Positions 5,893-12,463 are shown, numbered from the stretch's first letter. The stretch is DNA of 15,211 nucleotides from JANJUB01 sp040081075 (GCA_040081075.1 JBEBHJ010000074.1:1-15211), one strand, 5' to 3'. The notes: a model not told the origin generated them from the letters alone. Program-made: numbers and translations.

Positions 5893-7680
5893 ATGAGCTA
5901 CGAACAATCTTATCTTTATCGTCTTCGGCATAGCGCCGCCCACCTGATGGCTCAGGCCGTTACCGAACTCTATCCTGGGGCAAAACTCTCGATCGGTCCC
6001 CCGATTGAGAACGGTTTTTACTACGACATCGAATTTGAGGTCCAACCGAAAGAGGAAGACCTGGAGAAGATCGAGAAGAAGATGAAGGAGCTGTCCAAGT
6101 TGGACCAGCGCATTGAACGCACGGAAGTTTCCCGCGAAGAAGCGCGTGCGCTGATTCTTGACGACTCGATCCCCTGTATGGGTGCCGCGGTTGCCGAATA
6201 CAAACTACAACTTCTCGACGCTATTCCCGAAGGAGAGGCGATCAGTTTTTACGATCAAAAGCGAACGGACCGAGAGGGAGTTCAGCACCGGTTTCTTGAT
6301 CTTTGCCGCGGACCTCATGTGGACTCAACGAAGGAAATTAAGAACTTCAAACTGATGCATCTGGCTGGTGCTTATTGGCGGGGCGATGTTAAGAATAAGC
6401 AGCTAACGCGAATTTATGGAACCGCCTTTGAGACTCCCGAAGACTTGGAAGCTCACTTGCATATGCTCGAAGAAGCCGCCAAACGCGATCACCGCCGGTT
6501 GGGCAAGGAGCTCGGACTTTTCATGTTCAGCCCACGCGTTGGAACGGGCCTACCTTTGTGGCTTCCCAAAGGAGCGATCTTGCGCGAGAATCTGATTGAC
6601 TTCATGAAGAAGGAGCAGTTGGCCCGCGGATACGATCCGGTCGTAACGCCTCACATTGCCAACATCAAGCTTTACGAAAAGAGCGGACACATCATTACTT
6701 ACAAGGAGAAGATGTTCCCATTCATGGAGGACGAGGAGAAGGAAACGTACATCCTCAAGCCGATGAACTGCCCGTTCCATATCGAGATTTATGCTTCGCA
6801 GATGCGCTCCTATCGCGACTTGCCGATTCGGTACGCCGAGTTTGGAACGGTTCACCGCTATGAGCAAAGCGGGGAAGTCACGGGCATTCTACGCGCGAGA
6901 GGATTTACGCAGGACGATGCCCACCTCTTCGTGACTCCAGATCAGCTTCAAGAAGAGTTCATCGGCGTTGTTGACCTTATGAAATGCGTTCTCGAAAAAC
7001 TTGGACTCACCGATTACCGCGTACGAGTTGGAACGAAGGATCCCAAGTCTGACAAGTATGTCGGCCACGACGATAACTGGGTCATCGCCACGAAGGCGAT
7101 CACAGATGCTTGCGATAAACTGGGCCTCGAATATGAGATATCAGAAGGTGACGCCGCATTCTACGGCCCCAAACTTGACCTGATGATTCGGGATGCGCTC
7201 GGCCGAGAATGGCAGATGGGGACGGTACAAGTTGACTACAACCTTCCTGAACGATTCGAACTGGAATACATCGGCGAAGACAGCAAGCCTCACCGCCCCG
7301 TTATGATTCACCGTGCGCCTTTTGGCTCATTAGAGAGGATGATCGGGCTACTGACGGAGCAGTATTCCGGCGCCTTTCCTTTCTGGCTATCTCCTGTTCA
7401 AATCGCGGTGCTTCCAATTGCCGATCGCCATATTGAGGCAGCGGATGCACTGGGAAGTCGACTGAAAGATACGCTTTATGACTCGCGGGCACTGCGAGTG
7501 ACCGTCGATCACCGTAGCGAAACGCTGGGCAAGAAGATCCGGGACGCGCAATTGCAGAAAACGCCGTACATGCTCATTCTCGGCGACCGCGATATCGAGC
7601 AAGGTACCGTTGGAGTCCGCTCACGCGAGGAGGGCGACCTGGGAGCCATGTCGGTAGACGACTTCTTGCGCCGCCTGTAA
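5893..7680 (+). CDS. thrS: Threonine--tRNA ligase lacking the N-terminal TGS domain
   Basis: This is a 595-residue class II synthetase that charges tRNA-Thr and edits mischarged Ser-tRNA. The editing domain starts almost at residue 1, with HSAAH at 13-17 (H13xxxH17) and C138/H142 in DLCRGPH. The catalytic core has motif 2 around 313-346 and motif 3 around 471-487. The zinc ligands are C293 (MNCP), H344 (DDAH) and H473 (MIHRAP). The anticodon-binding domain is about 500-595, with YMLILGDRDIE at 559-569. The enzyme is about 47 residues shorter than the 642-residue E. coli enzyme, consistent with loss of the TGS domain. An in-frame TAA at 5866-5868 and a strong GGAAGG ribosome site 6 nt before the ATG exclude a longer start. 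The last 60 bases are overlapped antisense by the next gene. Confidence 0.97.
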   Translation: MSYEQSYLYRLRHSAAHLMAQAVTELYPGAKLSIGPPIENGFYYDIEFEVQPKEEDLEKIEKKMKELSKLDQRIERTEVSREEARALILDDSIPCMGAAVAEYKLQLLDAIPEGEAISFYDQKRTDREGVQHRFLDLCRGPHVDSTKEIKNFKLMHLAGAYWRGDVKNKQLTRIYGTAFETPEDLEAHLHMLEEAAKRDHRRLGKELGLFMFSPRVGTGLPLWLPKGAILRENLIDFMKKEQLARGYDPVVTPHIANIKLYEKSGHIITYKEKMFPFMEDEEKETYILKPMNCPFHIEIYASQMRSYRDLPIRYAEFGTVHRYEQSGEVTGILRARGFTQDDAHLFVTPDQLQEEFIGVVDLMKCVLEKLGLTDYRVRVGTKDPKSDKYVGHDDNWVIATKAITDACDKLGLEYEISEGDAAFYGPKLDLMIRDALGREWQMGTVQVDYNLPERFELEYIGEDSKPHRPVMIHRAPFGSLERMIGLLTEQYSGAFPFWLSPVQIAVLPIADRHIEAADALGSRLKDTLYDSRALRVTVDHRSETLGKKIRDAQLQKTPYMLILGDRDIEQGTVGVRSREEGDLGAMSVDDFLRRL

Positions 7681-8001
7681 TTCCTGCCTAAGATCTTGCA
7701 AGTTTTGGACGGTTACACGCTTCTTGCAGCGAGGTGTCGAGCGAAGGTACTCGTAAGGCATCTCGCTCTCGATCCCAATCGGCCTGAGCCAAACCATGAG
7801 ATCAAGCATGGGGTCGTGATAAAGAGTGCAGTAAAGAAGTTGATCCTTTTTCAGACAGGCACGGCATCGAAACTGGTGTAGTTCACCACTAAGGAAGCGC
7901 CTGGCTAGAATGGGATGTGTTTCAGAATTGACGATCTTAAACATCGTGACTCGTTGTTCGAGATAACACGAAGGGCATTCGAGAACATCTAAAGTACGCA
8001 C
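7621..8001 (-). CDS. CpXC family protein
   Basis: The protein has 126 residues and starts at a GTG. An in-frame TAA at 8017-8019 leaves no other upstream start. Two Cys pairs, CPSC (9-12) and CRAC (46-49), are set 33 residues apart and followed by LLYCTLYHDPMLDLMVWLRP (55-74). This layout fits the uncharacterised CpXC family (PF14353), a probable zinc-binding domain with a conserved LLYHDP-like segment. The second pair has Arg where the family name implies Pro. The C-terminal 20 residues are encoded opposite the final codons of thrS (60-bp tail-to-tail overlap), so part of the tail may be unselected. The role is unknown. The promoter probably lies in the 64-bp gap shared with the divergent membrane protein gene. 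Confidence 0.75.
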   Translation of the reverse strand: MRTLDVLECPSCYLEQRVTMFKIVNSETHPILARRFLSGELHQFRCRACLKKDQLLYCTLYHDPMLDLMVWLRPIGIESEMPYEYLRSTPRCKKRVTVQNLQDLRQELQAAQEVVYRHGSQVALLA

Positions 8002-8065
8002 TTGGAATATCGTACCTTATGATAGATGGAGGTGGTTGGACATTTGGATACAATAGAGGTGCGCG

Positions 8066-8443
8066 ATGATGGCGGTTGCGATTGTCCTCTTTGGAATGGG
8101 AGCCTTTTGGCTTTCGGTTTACGGGTATCTCCTTTTCCAGTTGGGCAAAAAATGGGGAGCACTCTACCGCTTACGCGTGTCCAGTCAGTTTGCCGCCGTA
8201 GCCATCGCATTTGGGGCCGCGCTCTTATCCGTGCCGTTTTGGTACGTCATAGGCGATCCTATTTTCAGGGCTTGCAGTTGCGTAGGAGTTTGGCTGATCC
8301 ACTTCCAACCGGTTGCGGTTGGATTTTGGGCCGAAGCAGTGAGCGGTAAGGAAGCCGATGCTAAGCGGTTTACGCATGCTGCAAACGAATGGCTGGCCGA
8401 ATGGGAACCCGATCCCGAGCTACCGGAGAAGGTAGAACCTTAA
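8066..8443 (+). CDS. Small three-helix membrane protein, unknown function
   Basis: AGAGGT at 8055-8060 lies 5 nt before ATG 8066 and 8 nt before ATG 8069; either may be used. The 125-residue product has three hydrophobic segments (about 4-26, 42-62 and 67-88). These are followed by a charged cytoplasmic-looking tail rich in Glu, Asp and Lys that ends ELPEKVEP. I do not recognise a family, and no catalytic motif is visible. A longer open frame in another phase (8026-8349) covers the same bases but gives an Arg-rich, non-hydrophobic product and is not credible. The stop codon overlaps the stop of the convergent operon within a shared TTAA at 8440-8443. The nearest gene upstream is the divergent CpXC gene. 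Confidence 0.65.
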   Translation: MMAVAIVLFGMGAFWLSVYGYLLFQLGKKWGALYRLRVSSQFAAVAIAFGAALLSVPFWYVIGDPIFRACSCVGVWLIHFQPVAVGFWAEAVSGKEADAKRFTHAANEWLAEWEPDPELPEKVEP

Positions 8444-9870
8444 AGGTCGCTCAGCCCGCTGGCAACTTTTACTCTTTGCCCTTCGCTCTCCAAAGCGGTT
8501 AGTACAGCTTTATCCGATTCGTCGCCTCTCAGCATTCCAAATGTTCCTCCAACGAGTAGAAGGCAGGCAAGGCAAAGGAAGATCGTGCAGATGGTTTCGC
8601 GAAGTCGCCGCCGAGCGACAATGATTCCCAGCAAAGACGAAACGCCAAACAGTATGGGCATCCAGGCGTCTCCGATTCCACTCGCTCGCCAGTTGACCGT
8701 AATGACCGATCCAAGAAGCGGCGCCCCAATGATCAGTACAGGCGAAATCACGTAAACACCCAATGACTGCAAAGCGGGAAAGTGCTTGCTCCGTTGCGGA
8801 ACCCGATCCTTTAGTGCATTGCGCAATATGAGTGCTAGCGCTATAGCATAGATCAGCAGGCTGCCAGAAGTTGCGAGGAACGTTGGCTTGGGCTCGAACT
8901 CGTATTCCGCAAGCTCGCGTAAATCAAATTTGGCATTATTAACTTTTTCGACCGCAGTCCAGAGCCCGTAGGGAACGACAATTCCTTGCCCTTCAACTGC
9001 TCCTCTAAAGTTGGTTAGGGCTCTGGAAAGTTGCCCTGACTCATGGGCAGCTGCTGGCTTGGCAATGCCTTGGGCTAAACGGATCAAGTGTTGCCCAACC
9101 ATTAGGTCAATGACCGCTTCGCTTGAGCGCATCATCGTCAAGCCAACGCTAGTAAGAGCGACGCGCTCCTCCAGGCTATTTCTTGCCAGAACTCTGCTGC
9201 CGAGTTCGCGAATTCGGGCAAGGTGAGGGAAAGCCAGTCCCGCATAGATGGCAATCCTTGCGTTATTGCTACGATATCCAAACTTCGACTCCATCAGGGC
9301 AATGGTCTCTTGTGCCTCGGTGAATGCATAAGAGGAATAGTGCCGCTTGGTGGCAGCCTCAAGCAAGGCGGCGCGGCTTTCCGCTGGCTGCTTCAAAGCG
9401 TCATACGCAAATGCCTTCAAGATAACGGGCAGTAGGTTATCGGGATCGGCACTCTGCGACTTGCGACATACGTCAAGTAATAGGCGCACCCTTGGACCGT
9501 CCGCTTGTGTTTTCCTGAAACGATCTACCTTAGTCCATTTTTCACCGCCAGACATCCAACGCAGCAACACGCCAAGAGCTTCTGGGTTTCGTTCATTGGT
9601 CTTCAGAAACTCCCTGACCCATGCATCGAGCGAATCTTTCTCCTGTTGGGGCGGGCTCTGGCGATTAAGCATTGGGGCGACCTGAGTTATCGGGTTTCCT
9701 CCGGGCTGAACTTCCAAGAGCGACTGATTGAAGTACAACCCATCAGCTGCATTTCCAAATTTCCCGAACCAGAAGTCGAGCGTGCTTTGGACAACCCACC
9801 GCGAAGCGGGCGTAATTGCAACAACCAGGTAGACCAAAGCGACGGCAATGGCAATTTTTAGATTGCTCAC
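8440..9870 (-). CDS. Large membrane protein, third gene of the ECF sigma operon, unknown function
   Basis: The start is GTG at 9870, which overlaps the preceding stop as GTGA and has GGAGG 5-6 nt upstream. A longer frame to 10020 would only re-read the preceding gene. The 476-residue product has an N-terminal helix (about 6-22), then a soluble, mostly alpha-helical region (about 25-330). That region is rich in Ala/Leu helices of TPR-like character (for example ILKAFAYDALKQPAESRAALLEAATKR, 150-176). Four more hydrophobic segments follow (about 333-352, 369-391, 402-419 and 427-446) and then a charged tail. The helical part would lie outside the cytoplasm if the first helix is a signal anchor. 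I know no family for the whole protein. Coupling to a sigma and anti-sigma-like pair suggests a sensor or a target of that pathway, which is inference. Confidence 0.7.
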   Translation of the reverse strand: MSNLKIAIAVALVYLVVAITPASRWVVQSTLDFWFGKFGNAADGLYFNQSLLEVQPGGNPITQVAPMLNRQSPPQQEKDSLDAWVREFLKTNERNPEALGVLLRWMSGGEKWTKVDRFRKTQADGPRVRLLLDVCRKSQSADPDNLLPVILKAFAYDALKQPAESRAALLEAATKRHYSSYAFTEAQETIALMESKFGYRSNNARIAIYAGLAFPHLARIRELGSRVLARNSLEERVALTSVGLTMMRSSEAVIDLMVGQHLIRLAQGIAKPAAAHESGQLSRALTNFRGAVEGQGIVVPYGLWTAVEKVNNAKFDLRELAEYEFEPKPTFLATSGSLLIYAIALALILRNALKDRVPQRSKHFPALQSLGVYVISPVLIIGAPLLGSVITVNWRASGIGDAWMPILFGVSSLLGIIVARRRLRETICTIFLCLACLLLVGGTFGMLRGDESDKAVLTALESEGQRVKVASGLSDL

Positions 9871-10124
9871 AACCGCCTCCCGATAAGGGACACTCGCATA
9901 ACTTGGGAAGGGGTTGTTAGCGTTGTCCGATTGGCCCTCTGATTGCCGACTTCGGGCAAATAGCTGAGGCAAGATATCAGCAGGTAGGTTGCGACGGCTG
10001 GGGCAAGCACCCATGGCCATGGTACCGACCTGGCAAACAGACGACGATGGAGCCGTTGTTCGAATTCAGGTGAAACCGGCTGTTTCGCCAGGTCAGAGAA
10101 AAAGTCGCTAAGAGGATCATTCAT
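9867..10124 (-). CDS. Short single-helix membrane protein, probable anti-sigma factor
   Basis: The 85-residue product starts at an ATG overlapping the sigma gene by 8 bp, with GGGGA about 9 nt upstream. The N-terminal 35 residues are cytoplasmic-looking, with an acidic helix followed by FEQRLHRRLFAR, similar in feel to anti-sigma N-termini. One hydrophobic helix (about 36-56) and a short polar outer tail of about 29 residues ending IGRRL follow. No HxxxCxxC zinc motif of the ZAS class is present. Position directly after an ECF sigma gene, in frame-overlapping translation, is the classic place for a membrane anti-sigma factor. The small size and lack of the zinc motif leave room for other roles. 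The end overlaps the next gene by 4 bp (GTGA), so all three genes are likely translated in a coupled manner. Confidence 0.65.
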   Translation of the reverse strand: MNDPLSDFFSDLAKQPVSPEFEQRLHRRLFARSVPWPWVLAPAVATYLLISCLSYLPEVGNQRANRTTLTTPSQVMRVSLIGRRL

Positions 10125-10629
10125 TTTCGTTTCCCCACAAATCTCGAAAAGCTAATCGGGCGGCGCTGAGCCTGGACGCAACTGTTCCTTCAGGGATTCC
10201 CAGCTCGCTCGCAATTTCTCGATAGCTCAGATGTTCAAAGTAGGACAGAGCGAGGATCGTTCTAGAATCAGGCGAGAGTTGTTGCAAGATCTGGCGAACC
10301 TGTAATCTTATGTCTGAGTTATCGCTTTGGCTCGCGGCAGATTCATCAATTGTGATCGGTCGTTTTTGGCGCAAATAGTTGAGTGCCAATCGCACGGTCG
10401 CCGTCCGCAAAAAAGCTCTCAAGTTCCGGATCGGATCCTTTGCCCGAAGAGTTCTGATCAAGACATCCTGGGCAATATCCTCGGCGACGTCCTCGAACAA
10501 TACGATGGATCGTGCGAGGCGAAAAACATACTCTCGTTCAGCCCAAAGCGCATCGGGATCTGGAACAGCTTGTGATCGCTCTATCCTCGAATTCAGCGCC
10601 AGCTCAGACATCTTCTTTCGCACCCACAT
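10117..10629 (-). CDS. ECF-type RNA polymerase sigma factor
   Basis: The protein has 170 residues. Region 2 spans about 28-90, with the polymerase-binding stretch FEDVAEDIAQDVLIRTLRA (45-63). Region 4 spans about 116-165, with a helix-turn-helix LSYREIASELGIPEGTVASR (134-153). No region 1 or 3 is present, which is the extracytoplasmic-function layout. Two starts are possible: ATG 10629, after GGCGGG, or ATG 10611 (residue 7). The conserved part begins later, so the choice does not affect the call. The start codon region lies inside an 8-bp inverted repeat. ECF sigmas usually activate their own operon and a small regulon when an anti-sigma factor releases them, and the next two genes, both membrane proteins, fit that arrangement. 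The subgroup cannot be named by eye. Confidence 0.93.
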   Translation of the reverse strand: MWVRKKMSELALNSRIERSQAVPDPDALWAEREYVFRLARSIVLFEDVAEDIAQDVLIRTLRAKDPIRNLRAFLRTATVRLALNYLRQKRPITIDESAASQSDNSDIRLQVRQILQQLSPDSRTILALSYFEHLSYREIASELGIPEGTVASRLSAARLAFRDLWGNENE

Positions 10630-10650
10630 GTATTGACCCGCCGGGTGCGA
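10618..10650. repeat. 8-bp inverted repeat bracketing the sigma gene start
   Basis: TCGCACCC (10618-10625) and GGGTGCGA (10643-10650) are perfect complements with a 17-nt loop holding the ATG at 10629. No T-run follows on the minus strand, so it is not an intrinsic terminator. In the RNA the hairpin would hide the ribosome site and start codon of the sigma gene. As DNA it could be an operator. A smaller palindrome, ACCCG/CGGGT (10636-10646), lies within it. Confidence 0.45.
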
Positions 10651-10666
10651 CTTTTCTTCGGCGACT

Positions 10667-11086
10667 TTACTTTTTCCGGGTCATTGTAAAGGGCTTAGCC
10701 AAGGCCGTTGTGCCGCCGGCGGGCGGGGTTACTCGGATTTCATCGTTGCCAACCCACTCAATTTTGCTTGCTCCGAGAGTGAGTTGCCGCTTAGCTTCCG
10801 CCTCAGCCATTGACTTAAAGGCGGCGGGAATGTCGGCAGGTAGATCGAATTTGGAGACCGTCAAGGTCAGGCTATCGCCATCCAGAGCATAGAGCCCGCT
10901 CGCTCCAACTTTGTAACTCTCGATTGTGGCATTAAGGGTTAGGTTTCCACCTTCGGCGAAAGTAGCCGTTACATCAGTGGCTCCGGAGATTCCCAGGCTC
11001 CAAGTGCCAACAATGGAGGGCTTAGATCCACAACCAAGGGCAAGTGCACTAGCAACAATCAAGCAGAATATAGAACGGCGTAGCAT
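10667..11086 (-). CDS. Small lipoprotein with a lipocalin-like beta-barrel look
   Basis: The 139-residue product (ATG 11086; GTG 11089 is an alternative) has a lipoprotein signal: MLRR, a hydrophobic core and the lipobox LALGC, with lipidated Cys at residue 19. The mature part opens with SIVGTWSL and alternates short beta-strands (ATFAEGGNLTLNATI, GLYALDGDSLTLTV). This is like small lipocalin-type lipoproteins in which G-x-W opens the barrel. One helix lies at about 90-103 (FKSMAEAEAKRQLTL). No binding residues can be named. Transcription is on the same strand as, and 37 bp ahead of, the sigma operon, so the two could be co-transcribed. Upstream is the double terminator of rplJL, only about 27 nt away, so its own promoter must overlap those hairpins unless read-through supplies it. 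Confidence 0.8.
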   Translation of the reverse strand: MLRRSIFCLIVASALALGCGSKPSIVGTWSLGISGATDVTATFAEGGNLTLNATIESYKVGASGLYALDGDSLTLTVSKFDLPADIPAAFKSMAEAEAKRQLTLGASKIEWVGNDEIRVTPPAGGTTALAKPFTMTRKK

Positions 11087-11112
11087 CACCTAGAAAGACG
11101 ACCAGAGCCCAT

Positions 11113-11134
11113 AAAAAAGTGCCTCAATGGGCAC
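11113..11134 (-). terminator. Second, distal terminator of the rplJL unit
   Basis: On the minus strand GTGCC pairs with GGCAC (bases 11134-11119; 5-bp stem, 6-nt loop) and is followed by six T (11118-11113). The stem is short but entirely canonical. It stands directly after the stronger terminator and about 27 nt before the lipoprotein start. Confidence 0.55.
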
Positions 11135-11166
11135 AAAAAGAGCCCCATCCGGCAAAGGATGAGGCT
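11135..11166 (-). terminator. Intrinsic terminator after rplL
   Basis: On the minus strand AGCCTCATCC (11166-11157) pairs with GGATGGGGCT (11150-11141) over 10 bp with one G-U pair. The loop is 6 nt, and a C and five T (11139-11135) follow. It lies 17 bp after the rplL stop. Confidence 0.85.
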
Positions 11167-11183
11167 TTGGATATGAATAAGAA

Positions 11184-11570
11184 CTACTTGAGTTCGACTT
11201 TTCCGCCGACTTCTTCGATCTTCTTCTTAATGCTTTCGGCTTCGTCTTTGCCTGCACCTTGCTTGATTGGCTGAGGTGCGCCATCGACGAGGTCCTTGGC
11301 TTCTTTGAGGCCAAGAGCGGTGATCTCGCGAACGACCTTGATAACGTCGAGCTTCTTATCGCCAGCTGCAGTGAGAATGACGTCAAACTCGGTCTTCTCT
11401 TCAGCGGCAGGAGCAGCGTCGCCGCCTCCACCCATCATCATCGGCATTCCCATCATGGGGGCCGCGGCGGTTACGCCGAACTTATCTTCGAGGGCCTTTT
11501 TGAGCTCGCTGAGCTCAAGCGCGGTCATGCCGCTAATATCTTCAACAATTTTCTCAACAGTAGTTGCCAT
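11184..11570 (-). CDS. rplL: 50S ribosomal protein L7/L12
   Basis: This 128-residue stalk protein recruits translation factors to the ribosome and is bound as dimers by L10. The N-terminal dimerisation helix pair is about 1-35 (VEKIVEDISGMTALELSELKKALEDKFGV), and a flexible hinge follows at about 36-58. The conserved C-terminal domain is about 59-128, with FDVILTAAGDKKLDVIKVVREITALGLKEAKDLV, ending GGKVELK. The hinge is unusual: it is rich in Met and Gly (MMGMPMMMGGGG) before a short Ala/Pro/Glu part. The gene starts 2 bp after the rplJ stop, so the two are clearly co-transcribed and probably coupled. A terminator pair follows, and rpoB is not next door as it is in many bacteria. Confidence 0.98.
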   Translation of the reverse strand: MATTVEKIVEDISGMTALELSELKKALEDKFGVTAAAPMMGMPMMMGGGGDAAPAAEEKTEFDVILTAAGDKKLDVIKVVREITALGLKEAKDLVDGAPQPIKQGAGKDEAESIKKKIEEVGGKVELK

Positions 11571-11572
11571 GG

Positions 11573-12268
11573 TTATTCTCCTTCAGGGGAAGCAGGAGCC
11601 TCAGCCTCAGCGGCGGGGGCTTCTTCGGTCGGGGCTGCAGCTTCCTCGGCGGGCGCTTCTTCAGCAGGGGACGAAATTTCTTCTGTAGCAGGCGCTTCGG
11701 GGGCGGCCTCAGCCACGGGTTCAGACTTAGCAGGAGCAGGGGCCGGAGATCCCTCGGCGACTTTATCAGCCACCGCGCCAATCACGCGAATCGGATCGGC
11801 ATAGAGAGCTTCGATCACGCCCACCAGGCTTGTCAGCGGGGCCGCGATGGCTCCGATAACCTGGGCAATCAACACATCGCGCGGAGGCAGTTTCGAGAGA
11901 CTCTCAACTTCCTTGGCGGACATGACCTTGCCAGCGAGGAAGCCACCCTTTACTTGGAGCTTCTTCGAACTGATTGCAAAGTCAACAAGGGTCTTCGCAC
12001 AAGCGGGCTCATTTTCGTAAATGAACGCGACGGCGGTCGGACCATTGTGCATCTCGGCGGGGATTGACTCGATGTCTCCCCCAGCGGCGATGCGGAACAA
12101 TGTGTTTTTCAGGACGTGGATTTCGCCGCCAGACTTCTTCAAGTTCTTACGTAGCGTCTGCATGTCTTTCACGGAGAGTCCGCGATAGTCGGCAAACAAT
12201 ACGCCCGCGGCCTTGGAGTACCACTCCATGGCCTGCTCAATATTTTGGGCTTTTTCTGCGGTTGGCAT
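11573..12268 (-). CDS. rplJ: 50S ribosomal protein L10 with a long acidic C-terminal tail
   Basis: The 231-residue product starts at ATG 12268. The in-frame extension up to 12364 only reads through the leader and attenuator and has no L10 homology. Residues 1-170 are a normal L10: VLFADYRGLSVKDMQTLRKNL (23-43), VLKNTLFRIA (52-61), the central domain with PTAVAF (77-82), and the C-terminal stalk-binding helix about 155-172. L10 usually ends near 165-175. Here residues 172-231 add about 60 residues made almost only of Ala, Pro, Glu and Ser with no hydrophobic content. L10 anchors L7/L12 dimers to 23S rRNA and, in many bacteria, represses its own mRNA through the leader. Confidence 0.96.
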   Translation of the reverse strand: MPTAEKAQNIEQAMEWYSKAAGVLFADYRGLSVKDMQTLRKNLKKSGGEIHVLKNTLFRIAAGGDIESIPAEMHNGPTAVAFIYENEPACAKTLVDFAISSKKLQVKGGFLAGKVMSAKEVESLSKLPPRDVLIAQVIGAIAAPLTSLVGVIEALYADPIRVIGAVADKVAEGSPAPAPAKSEPVAEAAPEAPATEEISSPAEEAPAEEAAAPTEEAPAAEAEAPASPEGE

Positions 12269-12427
12269 AGCTTTCCAGTTTCCAAAGCCTGAGAAAGCAA
12301 AAAACCCCTGCCGGGCGGGCAGAGGCTCAAGGCGATGATATCGCCACAATCCTATATTCTGCACCCCTCGGCGAGCGACCCTTTCGGATCCTTAAGGCAA
12401 TCTGCCACTTGCTGTCTTTGGAGACGT
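12269..12427 (-). promoter_or_regulatory. rplJL mRNA leader, L10-leader-like autoregulatory region
   Basis: About 160 nt lie between the predicted transcription start and the rplJ ATG. In RNA order the leader contains a GATCC-GAAA-GGGTC hairpin with a GNRA-type loop, then a perfect GGCGAT-ATC-ATCGCC hairpin (12345-12331), then an attenuator-type terminator (12325-12299). Known rplJ leaders bind the L10(L12)4 complex and, in Firmicutes, act by attenuation. The layout agrees with that mode. The consensus fold could not be tested here. Confidence 0.55.
12299..12325 (-). terminator. Attenuator-type terminator in the rplJ leader
   Basis: On the minus strand CCTCTGCC (12325-12318) pairs with GGCAGGGG (12312-12305), 8 bp with one G-U, around a 5-nt loop. 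A run of six T (12304-12299) follows. It ends about 30 nt before the rplJ start, so unless relieved it would stop transcription before the coding region. Confidence 0.75.
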
Positions 12428-12433
12428 GGGTTA

Positions 12434-12463
12434 ATTATGGCACGGATGAGCTCGTTTCGTCAA
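12434..12463 (-). promoter_or_regulatory. Sigma-70-type promoter of rplJL
   Basis: On the minus strand TTGACG (12463-12458) and CATAAT (12439-12434) are separated by 18 bp, each matching 5 of 6 consensus positions. Predicted start is near 12427. It is the best promoter match in the window and directs transcription into the leader and rplJL. Confidence 0.7.

Noticed and set aside
9871..10020. 50-residue N-terminal extension of the large membrane protein
   Set aside because: It lies within the short anti-sigma-like gene; GTG 9870 has a ribosome site and the usual GTGA overlap, and the hydrophobic anchor begins there.
11564..12067. 167-residue open frame antisense to rplJ, Gly/Ser/Arg-rich
   Set aside because: A direct shadow of the Ala/Pro/Glu tail coding of rplJ; low complexity comes from the repeated codons on the other strand.
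12269..12364. 32-residue N-terminal extension of L10
   Set aside because: It reads through the attenuator hairpin and leader; L10 homology begins at ATG 12268.
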